DNA of 10,188 bases from the NCBI GenBank assembly GCA_003135255.1, contig PLAX01000141.1:912-11099 (forward strand), read 5' to 3'. Shown here piece after piece: positions 1 to 6,262 of this stretch. The notes beneath the pieces are model-generated. The model was given only the letters and a program-made list of their open reading frames with translations, was not told the DNA's origin and ran no database searches. The position numbers and the translations under genes are program-made. Numbering within the stretch: position 1 is the first letter of the stretch; the number at the start of each line of letters is the position of its first letter. This DNA comes from Candidatus Dormiibacterota bacterium. GTDB lineage: Bacteria > Chloroflexota > Dormibacteria > Aeolococcales > Aeolococcaceae.

Positions 1-881
1 CCGGTCTGGATGCCGAGGTAGCGGTCCAGTCCCTCCAGCCGCGCTCCACCCCCGCAGAGGGCAATCCCCTCCTCGAGGATGCCGCGGCGGAGCGGGATCG
101 GCGTCTCGTCGATCACCTCCTCGACCGCGTGGCCGATCTGGCGGGCGTGGGCGTCCACCAGGTCGGCGATCTCGATGGAGGCGATGCTGAGGGTTACCGA
201 CCCCTCCCCCACCCCGGCCCGGACCGGCATCCGGCGCTCCTCGTGGGGGCCGACGCACGCCAGGGACGCCACGATGTCCTCGGCCACCGTGGGCTCGATG
301 ACGGCGCCGTGCGTCTCCTCGATACGGCGGGCCACCGCGTCGCGGAGGGCGTCCCCGGCGCTCGTGATGGTACGGGTGGCAATGGTCCCCTCGGAGGCCA
401 GGCTGGCCACGTCGGCGGTGGCCGCCCCGATGTCGACGATCAGGTAGCCATGGCTCCCGCTCGGCGCGTGCCCCGCGCCCATCGCCGCTGCGATCGGCGA
501 GTCGATGAGGTAGGCGGTCCGGGTGCCGATCCGCGCGCAGATGTCGAGGATGACCAGACGGTCGTCGCCCCCCATCGCGGGGCAGATGGCCATGACCACG
601 TCCGGGCGGAAGATGCGCTGCCTCCCGGCGGCACGGTTGACGAGCTGGTGCAGGAGGGCACCGACGGCTTCCAGATTGGCGATCGCCCCCGCGCCCACGG
701 GACGGATCAGCTCCATCTCAGGGTCGCCGGCCAGCTCGGCGGCCGCCATCCCGGCCGCGCAATAGCCACGGCGCCGGTGCCGCGCCACCACCGACGGTTC
801 GGTGATCATCAGCCCCTCACCGCGCACCACCGCCCGCACGCTGCCGGCGCCCAGATCGATCCCCAGCCTCTTGCCGAGCAT
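1..881 (-). CDS. mreB: MreB/Mbl-family actin-like cell-shape protein, divergent (3' end cut by window)
   Basis: The frame is open from an ATG at 881 to the left edge (293 codons visible; family length is about 330-345), so only the C-terminus is missing. MreB proteins are membrane-associated actin-like ATPases that organise the peptidoglycan elongation machinery. The fold landmarks appear in MreB order: phosphate-1 loop region DLGAGSVRA (residues 9-17), an EPSVVA stretch (28-33), the IRP...GAIAN segment (59-69), a DSPIAAAMGAG segment (127-137), phosphate-2 region VDIGAATADVA (149-159), and GGGARLEGLDRYL (277-289). Several canonical residues differ: GTANT is GAGSV, EEP is DSP, and DIGGGTTE is DIGAATAD. 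ATP turnover may therefore be weak or lost; this is inference. It lies 17 nt after the murA stop codon with a GGAGG at 892-896, 10 nt before the ATG, so it is probably cotranscribed with murA. It could be a paralogue, with an orthodox MreB elsewhere in the genome. Confidence 0.85.
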   Translation of the reverse strand, partial: MLGKRLGIDLGAGSVRAVVRGEGLMITEPSVVARHRRRGYCAAGMAAAELAGDPEMELIRPVGAGAIANLEAVGALLHQLVNRAAGRQRIFRPDVVMAICPAMGGDDRLVILDICARIGTRTAYLIDSPIAAAMGAGHAPSGSHGYLIVDIGAATADVASLASEGTIATRTITSAGDALRDAVARRIEETHGAVIEPTVAEDIVASLACVGPHEERRMPVRAGVGEGSVTLSIASIEIADLVDAHARQIGHAVEEVIDETPIPLRRGILEEGIALCGGGARLEGLDRYLGIQT

Positions 882-898
882 CCGCAGCGATCCTCCGA

Positions 899-2203
899 TC
901 AATCTCCGATGACGCCCGAGAGGTCGCGGGCCGAGGACTCGCCAGGGCCGGGACGGACCCGTTCGAGGGTCACTCCCAGCGAGCGGAGCTTGGCCTCCAG
1001 GCTGTCGTAGCCACGGTCGAGGTGAAAGACGTTCTCCAGCTCCGTCGTGCCGTCAGCGCAGAGTGCGGCGATGACCAGCGCCGCCCCGCTCCGGATGTCG
1101 GGGATGGAGACGGCGGTGCCGTGCAGCGCGGCCGGGCCGGTGATGATCGCGCTCCGCCCCTCGACGGCGATCCGGGCGCCCATCTTGGCCAGCTCGGCGA
1201 CGTGCCGGAAGCGGTTCTCGTAGAGAGCCTCACTGATGATGCTGATCCCCTCGGCCTGGGTCATCAGGGCCCCGAACTGCGGCTGAAGATCGGTGGCGAA
1301 GCCGGGGTGGGGCCAGGTGGTGACATCGACAGCGCGGAGTTTGCCGCCGGTCACGCGTACGTGGTGGCTTCCCTCGACGACGGTGCAGCCCGCAGCCTGC
1401 AGCTTGTTGCTCAGGGAACGGAGGTCGCCGGGGCGCATCCCGTTGACGGCGACATCGCCACCGGTCGCGGCCGCCGCGGTCATGTAGGTGCCGGCCTCGA
1501 TGTAGTCGGTGGTCACCCGGTGGTGGGTCCCGTGCAGCAGGGTGCTCTGGCCCTCGACCACGATCAGCTCGCTGCCGACGCCGCTGATCCGGGCCCCCAT
1601 CCCGACCAGGCAGCGGGCCAGGTCGTAGACGTGGGGCTCACGGGCGGCGTTGCTGATCACGGTGATGCCGTCGGCGAGGACCGCGGCCATCATCAGGTTC
1701 TCGGTGCCGGTGACGGTCGGCATGTCGAGGTAGATGTGGGCGCCCCGGAGCCGCTCTGCCCGGGCCACGAAGCTGGTGGCGGTCTCGGCCACCTCCGCCC
1801 CCATCAGCCGCAACCCCTCCAGGTGCTGCTCGACCCGGCGCATCCCGATGTCGTCCCCGCCCGGCTTGGCGATCTCCGCCTGGCCGGTCCGGCCGACCAG
1901 CGCCCCCAGGAGGAGGAAGGAGCCCCGCAGCCGCCGGGTCAGGTCGGCGCCCACCGAGGCCGCCTCGACCCGCCCGGCGTCGAGCCGCCAGCGACCGTCG
2001 GCGACCTTCTCCACGACGACCCCGAGGTGGCCGAGCATGGCCGCCATGGTCCCGATGTCCTCGATGTCCGGGACGTTGGTCAACTCCAGCGGCTCGTCGG
2101 TGAGGAGAGCCGCGGCCATGACCGGAAGGGCCGCGTTCTTGCTGCCGGAGATCGCGACCTCCCCGGTGAGCCGGCCACCACCGGTGATGCGGAGCAGGTC
2201 CAT
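899..2203 (-). CDS. murA: UDP-N-acetylglucosamine 1-carboxyvinyltransferase (MurA), Asp-type active site
   Basis: MurA transfers enolpyruvate from PEP to UDP-GlcNAc, the first committed cytoplasmic step of peptidoglycan synthesis. The 434-residue product is near the usual 415-440. Visible landmarks are Lys22-Asn23 in GSKNAA, RGSFLLLG (93-100), the active-site loop PGGDDIGMRRV (114-124), TGTENLMMAA, DYIEAGTYM, GFATDLQPQF, DIRSGAALVIA, and HLDRGYDSLEAKLRSLG near the C-terminus. The loop residue that is the PEP-reactive Cys115 in E. coli is Asp117 here (codon 1853-1855, GAC). This Cys-to-Asp change is known from Mycobacterium and Chlamydia MurA and confers fosfomycin insensitivity. I chose the ATG at 2203 because it begins directly with the conserved N-terminal strand. 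The frame is open further upstream but has no family homology there. The start has no good Shine-Dalgarno and may be leaderless. It is followed closely by the mreB-like gene. Confidence 0.96.
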   Translation of the reverse strand: MDLLRITGGGRLTGEVAISGSKNAALPVMAAALLTDEPLELTNVPDIEDIGTMAAMLGHLGVVVEKVADGRWRLDAGRVEAASVGADLTRRLRGSFLLLGALVGRTGQAEIAKPGGDDIGMRRVEQHLEGLRLMGAEVAETATSFVARAERLRGAHIYLDMPTVTGTENLMMAAVLADGITVISNAAREPHVYDLARCLVGMGARISGVGSELIVVEGQSTLLHGTHHRVTTDYIEAGTYMTAAAATGGDVAVNGMRPGDLRSLSNKLQAAGCTVVEGSHHVRVTGGKLRAVDVTTWPHPGFATDLQPQFGALMTQAEGISIISEALYENRFRHVAELAKMGARIAVEGRSAIITGPAALHGTAVSIPDIRSGAALVIAALCADGTTELENVFHLDRGYDSLEAKLRSLGVTLERVRPGPGESSARDLSGVIGD

Positions 2204-2210
2204 CGCGCCT

Positions 2211-2216
2211 ACGGTA
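2211..2216 (-). promoter_or_regulatory. murA: Candidate -10 element (TACCGT) for a leaderless murA transcript
   Basis: Read on the minus strand, TACCGT is followed by seven bases (AGGCGCG) and then the murA ATG at 2203. TAnnnT about 7 nt before the start codon is the usual geometry of leaderless promoters in Deinococcus and Actinobacteria. No convincing -35 hexamer is seen about 17 bp upstream, and no strong Shine-Dalgarno precedes the ATG. The octamer GTACCGTA containing this hexamer recurs upstream of the membrane-protein gene at 3512-3519. Confidence 0.4.
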
Positions 2217-2330
2217 CATGACCGCGGGGCGGGAGAATCGAGCCTCCCACAGGCCGCTCCGAACGCATCGTTCTGGTCGGAAGTCACCGCGCGGACCGGA
2301 TAAGGGAGAATTCGCTCGCAGCCCTTTCCC

Positions 2331-2335
2331 GGAGG
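2331..2335 (+). promoter_or_regulatory. fbaB: Ribosome-binding site of fbaB
   Basis: A full GGAGG lies five bases before the ATG at 2341. It fixes this start over the in-frame ATG at 2218, which would add 41 residues with no resemblance to aldolases and would overlap the murA promoter region. Confidence 0.85.
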
Positions 2336-2340
2336 ACACC

Positions 2341-3417
2341 ATGGCAACGGCGACGGCAACCCCCCTGAGCAACGTAGAAGAGATCCTCGGCGAGGACGCG
2401 CAGGACCTGCTGCAGCACCGCTGCCAGACGGTCGCCAGCGACCAGCTCCACCTGCCCGGCCCCGACTTCGTCGACCGGGTGTGGTCGGTGAGCGACCGCA
2501 ACCCGCGCGTCCTGCGCAGCCTCCAGACCCTCTTCGAGCATGGCCGCCTGAGCGGCACGGGCTACGTCTCGATCCTCCCCGTGGACCAGGGCATCGAGCA
2601 CTCCGCAGGCGCCTCCTTCGCGCCCAACCCCATCTACTTCGACGGCGAGAAGATCGTCGAGCTCGCCGTCGAGGGTGGCTGCAACGCGGTGGCCTCCACC
2701 TTCGGCGTCCTCGGTTCGGTGTCGCGGAAGTGGGCGCACAAGATCCCCTTCATCGTCAAGCTCAACCACAACGAGCTGCTGACCTACCCCAACAAGTTCG
2801 ACCAGGTGATGTACGGGACCGTCCAGCAGGCGTGGGACCTGGGGGCGGTCGCGGTGGGCGCCACCATCTACTTCGGCTCCGAGGAGTCGACACGGCAGCT
2901 TCAGGAGGTCGCGGTGGCCTTCGCCGAGGCGCACGAGCTGGGCATGGCCACCGTCCTCTGGTGCTACCTGCGCAACTCCGCCTTCACCAAGGACGGCATC
3001 GACTACGGGGTCTCCGCGGACCTGACCGGGCAGGCCAACCACCTGGGCGTCACCATCCAGGCCGACATCATCAAGCAGAAGCTGCCGGAGAACAACGGCG
3101 GTTACACCGCCCTCAAGTACGGCAAGACCAGCAAGCTCGTCTACGAGAAGCTGACCACCCCCCACCCCATCGACCTCACCCGCTACCAGGTGGTCAACTG
3201 CTACATGGGCAGGTCCGGGCTGATCAACTCGGGCGGCGCCTCGTCGGGTGCCGGCGACCTCAAGGAGGCGGTCCGCACCGCCGTGATCAACAAGCGGGCG
3301 GGCGGCACCGGCCTGATCAGCGGCCGCAAGGCCTTCCAGCGCCCCATGGCCGAGGGCATCGGTCTGCTCAACGCCATCCAGGACGTCTATCTGAACAAGG
3401 CGGTCACGGTCGCCTGA
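2341..3417 (+). CDS. fbaB: Class I fructose-bisphosphate aldolase (FbaB/DhnA type)
   Basis: This cytosolic enzyme reversibly cleaves fructose 1,6-bisphosphate to dihydroxyacetone phosphate and glyceraldehyde 3-phosphate through a Schiff-base lysine, in glycolysis and gluconeogenesis. The 358-residue product aligns by eye over its whole length with E. coli FbaB (350 residues). Shared blocks include LLQHRC, SILPVDQGIEHSAGASF (Asp82 in the DQG), Lys140 in IVKLNHNE, VGATIYFGSEES, LRNSAF, SADLTGQANHL, ADIIKQK, NNGGY, NCYMGRSGLINSGG and TAVINKRAGG. Lys245 of ADIIKQK is the likely Schiff-base residue by family position. The first eight or so residues (Thr/Ala-rich) are not conserved. It stands alone on the plus strand, divergent from murA, and is followed by a strong hairpin, so it is probably monocistronic. 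In E. coli this paralogue is linked to gluconeogenic growth; whether a class II enzyme also exists here cannot be told. Confidence 0.97.
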   Translation: MATATATPLSNVEEILGEDAQDLLQHRCQTVASDQLHLPGPDFVDRVWSVSDRNPRVLRSLQTLFEHGRLSGTGYVSILPVDQGIEHSAGASFAPNPIYFDGEKIVELAVEGGCNAVASTFGVLGSVSRKWAHKIPFIVKLNHNELLTYPNKFDQVMYGTVQQAWDLGAVAVGATIYFGSEESTRQLQEVAVAFAEAHELGMATVLWCYLRNSAFTKDGIDYGVSADLTGQANHLGVTIQADIIKQKLPENNGGYTALKYGKTSKLVYEKLTTPHPIDLTRYQVVNCYMGRSGLINSGGASSGAGDLKEAVRTAVINKRAGGTGLISGRKAFQRPMAEGIGLLNAIQDVYLNKAVTVA

Positions 3418-3444
3418 CAGGTAGCCACCTGATCGCTGTCTGCG

Positions 3445-3479
3445 GGCCCACTCCGTGACCGTCTGCCACGGGGTGGGCC
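3445..3479 (+). terminator. Strong hairpin downstream of fbaB, no U-tract
   Basis: A 13-bp stem is formed by 3445-3457 (GGCCCACTCCGTG) and 3467-3479 (CACGGGGTGGGCC). It has one T:G pair that is a U:G wobble in RNA, and a 9-nt loop. It starts 28 bases after the fbaB stop codon. No run of T follows on either side, so it may be a GC-rich non-canonical terminator, a 3' stability hairpin, or an aid to Rho-dependent termination. Confidence 0.6.
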
Positions 3480-3512
3480 GAGCAGCATGTGTAACCCGGC
3501 GGACAGGCGGGG

Positions 3513-3518
3513 TACCGT
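3513..3518 (+). promoter_or_regulatory. Candidate -10 element (TACCGT) for the membrane-protein gene at 3564
   Basis: TACCGT lies after the fbaB hairpin and about 45 bases before the ATG at 3564. It sits within the octamer GTACCGTA (3512-3519), also found before murA. It is followed at once by an inverted repeat GGAGA-N7-TCTCC (3524-3540), which would fall at or just after the transcription start, a typical operator position. The -35 region is weak. The assignment rests on position and the shared octamer only. Confidence 0.3.
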
Positions 3519-3563
3519 AATCTGGAGACGACCGATCTCCCCACCTGGAGCCAGAGATCCGCG

Positions 3564-4325
3564 ATGTTCAACATGAATGGCGGCATGGGCGGCGGTTCCA
3601 ACCGCAGCCTGTACAACCCCTTCTCTTCCCGCCAGGGCTACGGCGAGACCCGTGGCTGGGCAAACCCCACCATGCAGGGGGCGATCAGCCTCCCCGAGAA
3701 GGTGATGGGGCTGACCTGCCTGCTGGTGCTCTGCGCCCTCGGCGGGATCCTGATCGGAATCAATGGGGTCAACACCGCCACCTCGGGCGGCGACATCCTC
3801 TGGTTCATCGCCATGATCGTCCTGGTGATGGCGACCCAGGCGCTGGCAGCGCGCCCCGGGATCGGCATGGTCCTCTTCCTCGCCTTCGGAGTGGTCACCG
3901 GGATCGCCGTCGCTCCGCTGATCCAGGGCCTGCAGGCCGGGGGCTACGAGTACATCGTCTACGAGGCCGTGGCCGCCACGGTGGCCACCACCGGCGGGAT
4001 CACCCTCTACGCGCGGACCACGAGCCGCGACTTCAGCCGGATCGGGGGATGGCTCTTCGCCGCCCTGATCGGGGTCGTGGTGGCGATGGTGATCGGCATC
4101 TTCGTCCAGTCGACGGCCTTCCAGATCTTCATCTCGGCAGCCGCCTGCGTGCTCTTCTCGCTCTTCCTGCTCTACGACATCCAGCGGGTGACCACCACCG
4201 GCAACGCCCCGGGGAACGCGATCCGGATGGCGCTCAAGATCTACCTGGACGTCTTTAACCTCTTCCTCAACCTGCTGATGATCCTCATGATGACCCAGGG
4301 CGGCGGCGGTAATTCTCGACGCTGA
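3564..4325 (+). CDS. Bax inhibitor-1 (TMBIM/YetJ-like) family integral membrane protein
   Basis: The 253-residue product has a Gly/Met/Asn-rich cytoplasmic start (1-45) and about seven hydrophobic segments, roughly 48-67, 78-95, 99-121, 132-150, 159-180, 185-204 and 224-244. Family signatures are TSRDFSRIGGWLF (153-165), LFLLYDIQRV (200-209) and the C-terminal KIYLDVFNLFLNLL (225-238). Asp205 and Asp229 are 24 residues apart, the same separation as Asp171 and Asp195 of B. subtilis YetJ, which form that protein's pH-sensing di-aspartyl latch. A pH-gated calcium leak function is therefore plausible by homology, but bacterial roles are poorly defined. The ATG at 3564 has only a distant GGAG (3547-3550, 13 nt away). 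An in-frame ATG at 3573 is the alternative start but lies even further from it. The gene sits between fbaB and fhs on the same strand, with no evident functional link. Confidence 0.9.
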   Translation: MFNMNGGMGGGSNRSLYNPFSSRQGYGETRGWANPTMQGAISLPEKVMGLTCLLVLCALGGILIGINGVNTATSGGDILWFIAMIVLVMATQALAARPGIGMVLFLAFGVVTGIAVAPLIQGLQAGGYEYIVYEAVAATVATTGGITLYARTTSRDFSRIGGWLFAALIGVVVAMVIGIFVQSTAFQIFISAAACVLFSLFLLYDIQRVTTTGNAPGNAIRMALKIYLDVFNLFLNLLMILMMTQGGGGNSRR

Positions 4326-4399
4326 CGGGACCTTGGGCCTCCCCAGTTGATGGCCGCCGCCTATAGGTTTCAGCAACTCGGGGCGATCAGGATGGGGAG
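4326..4399 (+). promoter_or_regulatory. Short intergenic region upstream of fhs with -10-like TATAGG
   Basis: The 74-bp gap holds TATAGG at 4362-4367, about 33 bases before the fhs ATG, with no -35 at proper spacing. The element is enclosed by an imperfect inverted repeat: CCCC (4341-4344) plus GTTG (4346-4349) facing CAAC (4374-4377) plus GGGG (4380-4383). The gap is too short and lacks the motifs for a tetrahydrofolate or glycine riboswitch. Confidence 0.25.
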
Positions 4400-6094
4400 A
4401 TGACAGCATCCACTCAGAGCCGGGTCCTCCCGGCCTCGGCGCGCCCCATCAGCGACGTCGCCGCGGAGGCGGGGATCGGGCCGGAGCTGCTCGAACCGTA
4501 CGGACAGGGCGTCGCCAAGATCCGCCTGGAGGCACTCGATGCGCTTCCCCCAGACCGGAAGGCGCGCTACGTGGTGGTCTCCGCGATCACCCCGACCCCG
4601 CTCGGCGAGGGCAAGACGGTGACCACCATCGGCTTGGGCGACGGTCTGCGCCGGATCGGCCGGCGGGCCGTGATCTCGCTTCGGCAGGGGTCGATGGGCC
4701 CGACCTTCGGTGTCAAAGGCGGCGCGGCCGGGGGAGGCCGGAGCACGCTGATCCCCTTCGACAGGGTCGCCCTGCACCTGACCGGCGACATGCATGCGGT
4801 GACCGCCGCCCACAACCTGCTCTCCGCGATGGTGGACAACCATCTCTTCCAGGGCAACGCACTGAACCTGGAGCCCGCCACCATCTCCTGGCGCCGGGTG
4901 CTCGACGTCAACGACCGGGCGCTGCGCAACGTGGTCATCGGCCTGGGCGCCGCTCAGGACGGCGTGCCGCGGCAGAGCGGCTTCGACATCACCGCAGCCT
5001 CAGAGGTGATGGCGGTGCTCGCGCTCGCCACGTCGCTACGCGATCTGCGGTGCCGGCTCGGCCGCATCGTCGTCGGCCACACGCGCGACGGGAAGGCGGT
5101 CACCGCCGACGACCTGCACGCCGCCGGTGCGATGACGGTGCTGCTGCTGGAGGCGATCAAACCCAACCTGGTCCAGACGCTGGAGAGCACCCCGACCATC
5201 GTTCACGCCGGGCCCTTCGGCAACATCGCCCACGGCAACTCGTCGGTGATCGGCGACCTCATCGGCAGCCGGGCCGGCGACTACCTGGTCACCGAGGCCG
5301 GATTCGGCGCCGACATGGGAGCGGAGCGCTTCTTCGACATCAAGTGCCGGGTGAGCGGGCTGCGCCCCGACGCCGCCGTCGTGGTCGCCACCGTGCGCGC
5401 CCTCAAGGCGCACTCCGGGAAGCACCGCATCGTGGCCGGCCGATCCCTCCCGCCCCAGCTCTTCGTGGAGAACCCGGGTGAGGTGGAGGTCGGCGGAGCC
5501 AACCTGCGCAAGCAGGTCGAGAACTGCCGGCTCTTCGGCGTTCCCGTGGTGGTGGCCATCAACGCCCACCCCGAGGATCACCCGTCAGAGCACGCCGCCA
5601 TCCGCCGGATCGCCGAGGAGATGGGCGTCCGCTGCGCCGTCCACACCAGCTACGCGGACGGTGGCGAGGGGGCGGTGGCGCTGGCCGACGCGGTCGTCGC
5701 AGCCTGCGACGAGAAGAGCGTTTTCCGGATGCTCTACACGGACGGCGCCAGCCTGGAAGAGAAGGTGGCCGCGGTGGCGACCCGGGTCTATGGGGCCGAC
5801 GGCGTCACCTACGACAGTGTGGCCGCCCAGCAGCTTCGCCAGTGCGAGCGGGACGGATTCGGCGGCTTCCCGGTCTGCATCGCCAAGACCCAGCTGAGTC
5901 TCTCGTCCGATCCCAAGCTCAAGGGAGTTCCCACCGGCTGGACGCTCCCCATCCGGGAGGTGCGGGCCGCGGCTGGCGCTGGCTTCGTCTACCTTCGCAG
6001 CGGCGAGATGCGCACCATGCCCGGCCTGCCGAGCGCCCCGGCCGCAGAGCGCGTCGACATCGACGAGCAGGGCAACATCGTGGGGCTCTTCTGA
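4400..6094 (+). CDS. fhs: Formate-tetrahydrofolate ligase (10-formyl-THF synthetase)
   Basis: This cytosolic enzyme joins formate and tetrahydrofolate with ATP to give 10-formyl-THF. That product supplies purine synthesis, formyl-Met initiator tRNA and the methyl branch of C1 metabolism. The 564-residue length matches the family (about 555-570). Landmarks are the P-loop TPTPLGEGKT (64-73, Lys72), RQGSMGPTFGVKGGAAGGG starting at Arg95, LHLTGDMHAVTAAHNLL, NDRALRNVVIGLG, GFDITAASEVMA, IKPNLVQTLESTP, VTEAGFGADMGAERFFDIKCR, ICIAKTQ-like CIAKTQLSLSSDPKLKG, MPGLPSAPAAERVD and terminal NIVGLF. In the loop after Arg95 it reads RQGS where many bacterial enzymes have REPS; the Gln resembles what I recall of eukaryotic C1-THF synthases. 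The ATG at 4400 is preceded by an AGGAT at 4389-4393. No folD, ftr or other Wood-Ljungdahl gene is adjacent, so a general anabolic role is the safest reading. Confidence 0.97.
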   Translation: MTASTQSRVLPASARPISDVAAEAGIGPELLEPYGQGVAKIRLEALDALPPDRKARYVVVSAITPTPLGEGKTVTTIGLGDGLRRIGRRAVISLRQGSMGPTFGVKGGAAGGGRSTLIPFDRVALHLTGDMHAVTAAHNLLSAMVDNHLFQGNALNLEPATISWRRVLDVNDRALRNVVIGLGAAQDGVPRQSGFDITAASEVMAVLALATSLRDLRCRLGRIVVGHTRDGKAVTADDLHAAGAMTVLLLEAIKPNLVQTLESTPTIVHAGPFGNIAHGNSSVIGDLIGSRAGDYLVTEAGFGADMGAERFFDIKCRVSGLRPDAAVVVATVRALKAHSGKHRIVAGRSLPPQLFVENPGEVEVGGANLRKQVENCRLFGVPVVVAINAHPEDHPSEHAAIRRIAEEMGVRCAVHTSYADGGEGAVALADAVVAACDEKSVFRMLYTDGASLEEKVAAVATRVYGADGVTYDSVAAQQLRQCERDGFGGFPVCIAKTQLSLSSDPKLKGVPTGWTLPIREVRAAAGAGFVYLRSGEMRTMPGLPSAPAAERVDIDEQGNIVGLF

Positions 6095-6097
6095 GCC

Positions 6098-6178
6098 GCG
6101 CGGCCCACCGGCGGCCACGTCCTGGGAACCTGATGGGGCCAGGAAGTTCGGCACTCTCGTCCGGTGGGATCGCCGCGC
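6098..6178 (+). other. Nested inverted repeats in the fhs 3' region
   Basis: Beginning four bases after the fhs stop codon, GCGCGG (6098-6103) and CCCACCGG (6104-6111) face CCGGTGGG (6161-6168) and CCGCGC (6173-6178). This gives a 14-bp stem with a 4-nt bulge. The inner loop contains a second hairpin, TCCTGG (6120-6125) with CCAGGA (6139-6144). There is no T-run. It may be a 3'-end structure or terminator of fhs; a structured small RNA is possible but unsupported otherwise. Confidence 0.4.
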
Positions 6179-6262
6179 CTGCCTCGCTACCGTGGTCCTC
6201 CGTCATGGCCTACCATCCCGGTCTGACCGTGCATCGGACCCGTTGATCAGCAGGGGCATCGC

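Larger units (their letters stand above)
2204..2340. promoter_or_regulatory. Divergent intergenic region between murA and fbaB
   Basis: This 137-bp gap separates oppositely transcribed murA and fbaB, so it must contain promoters for both. It holds the murA -10 candidate at 2211-2216, a small inverted repeat (GGGAG at 2231-2235 with CTCCC at 2244-2248), and the fbaB ribosome-binding site at its right end. I see no confident -35/-10 pair for fbaB; GATAAG at 2299-2304 is only a weak candidate. Confidence 0.5.

Noticed and set aside
79..1010. Plus-strand frames in the first kilobase
   Set aside because: They are the complement of the mreB-like gene, whose minus-strand frame is open across 1-881 and shows actin-fold motifs in order.
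1022..2221. Plus-strand 399-codon frame opposite murA
   Set aside because: It is the antisense shadow of MurA, which has full-length homology on the minus strand.
2218..2340. Earlier in-frame start for fbaB at 2218
   Set aside because: The added residues lack family similarity and overlap the murA promoter region, while a GGAGG sits at ideal distance from 2341.
4326..4399. Tetrahydrofolate or other riboswitch before fhs
   Set aside because: The gap is only 74 bp with a weak imperfect stem. None of the conserved riboswitch core segments is recognisable.
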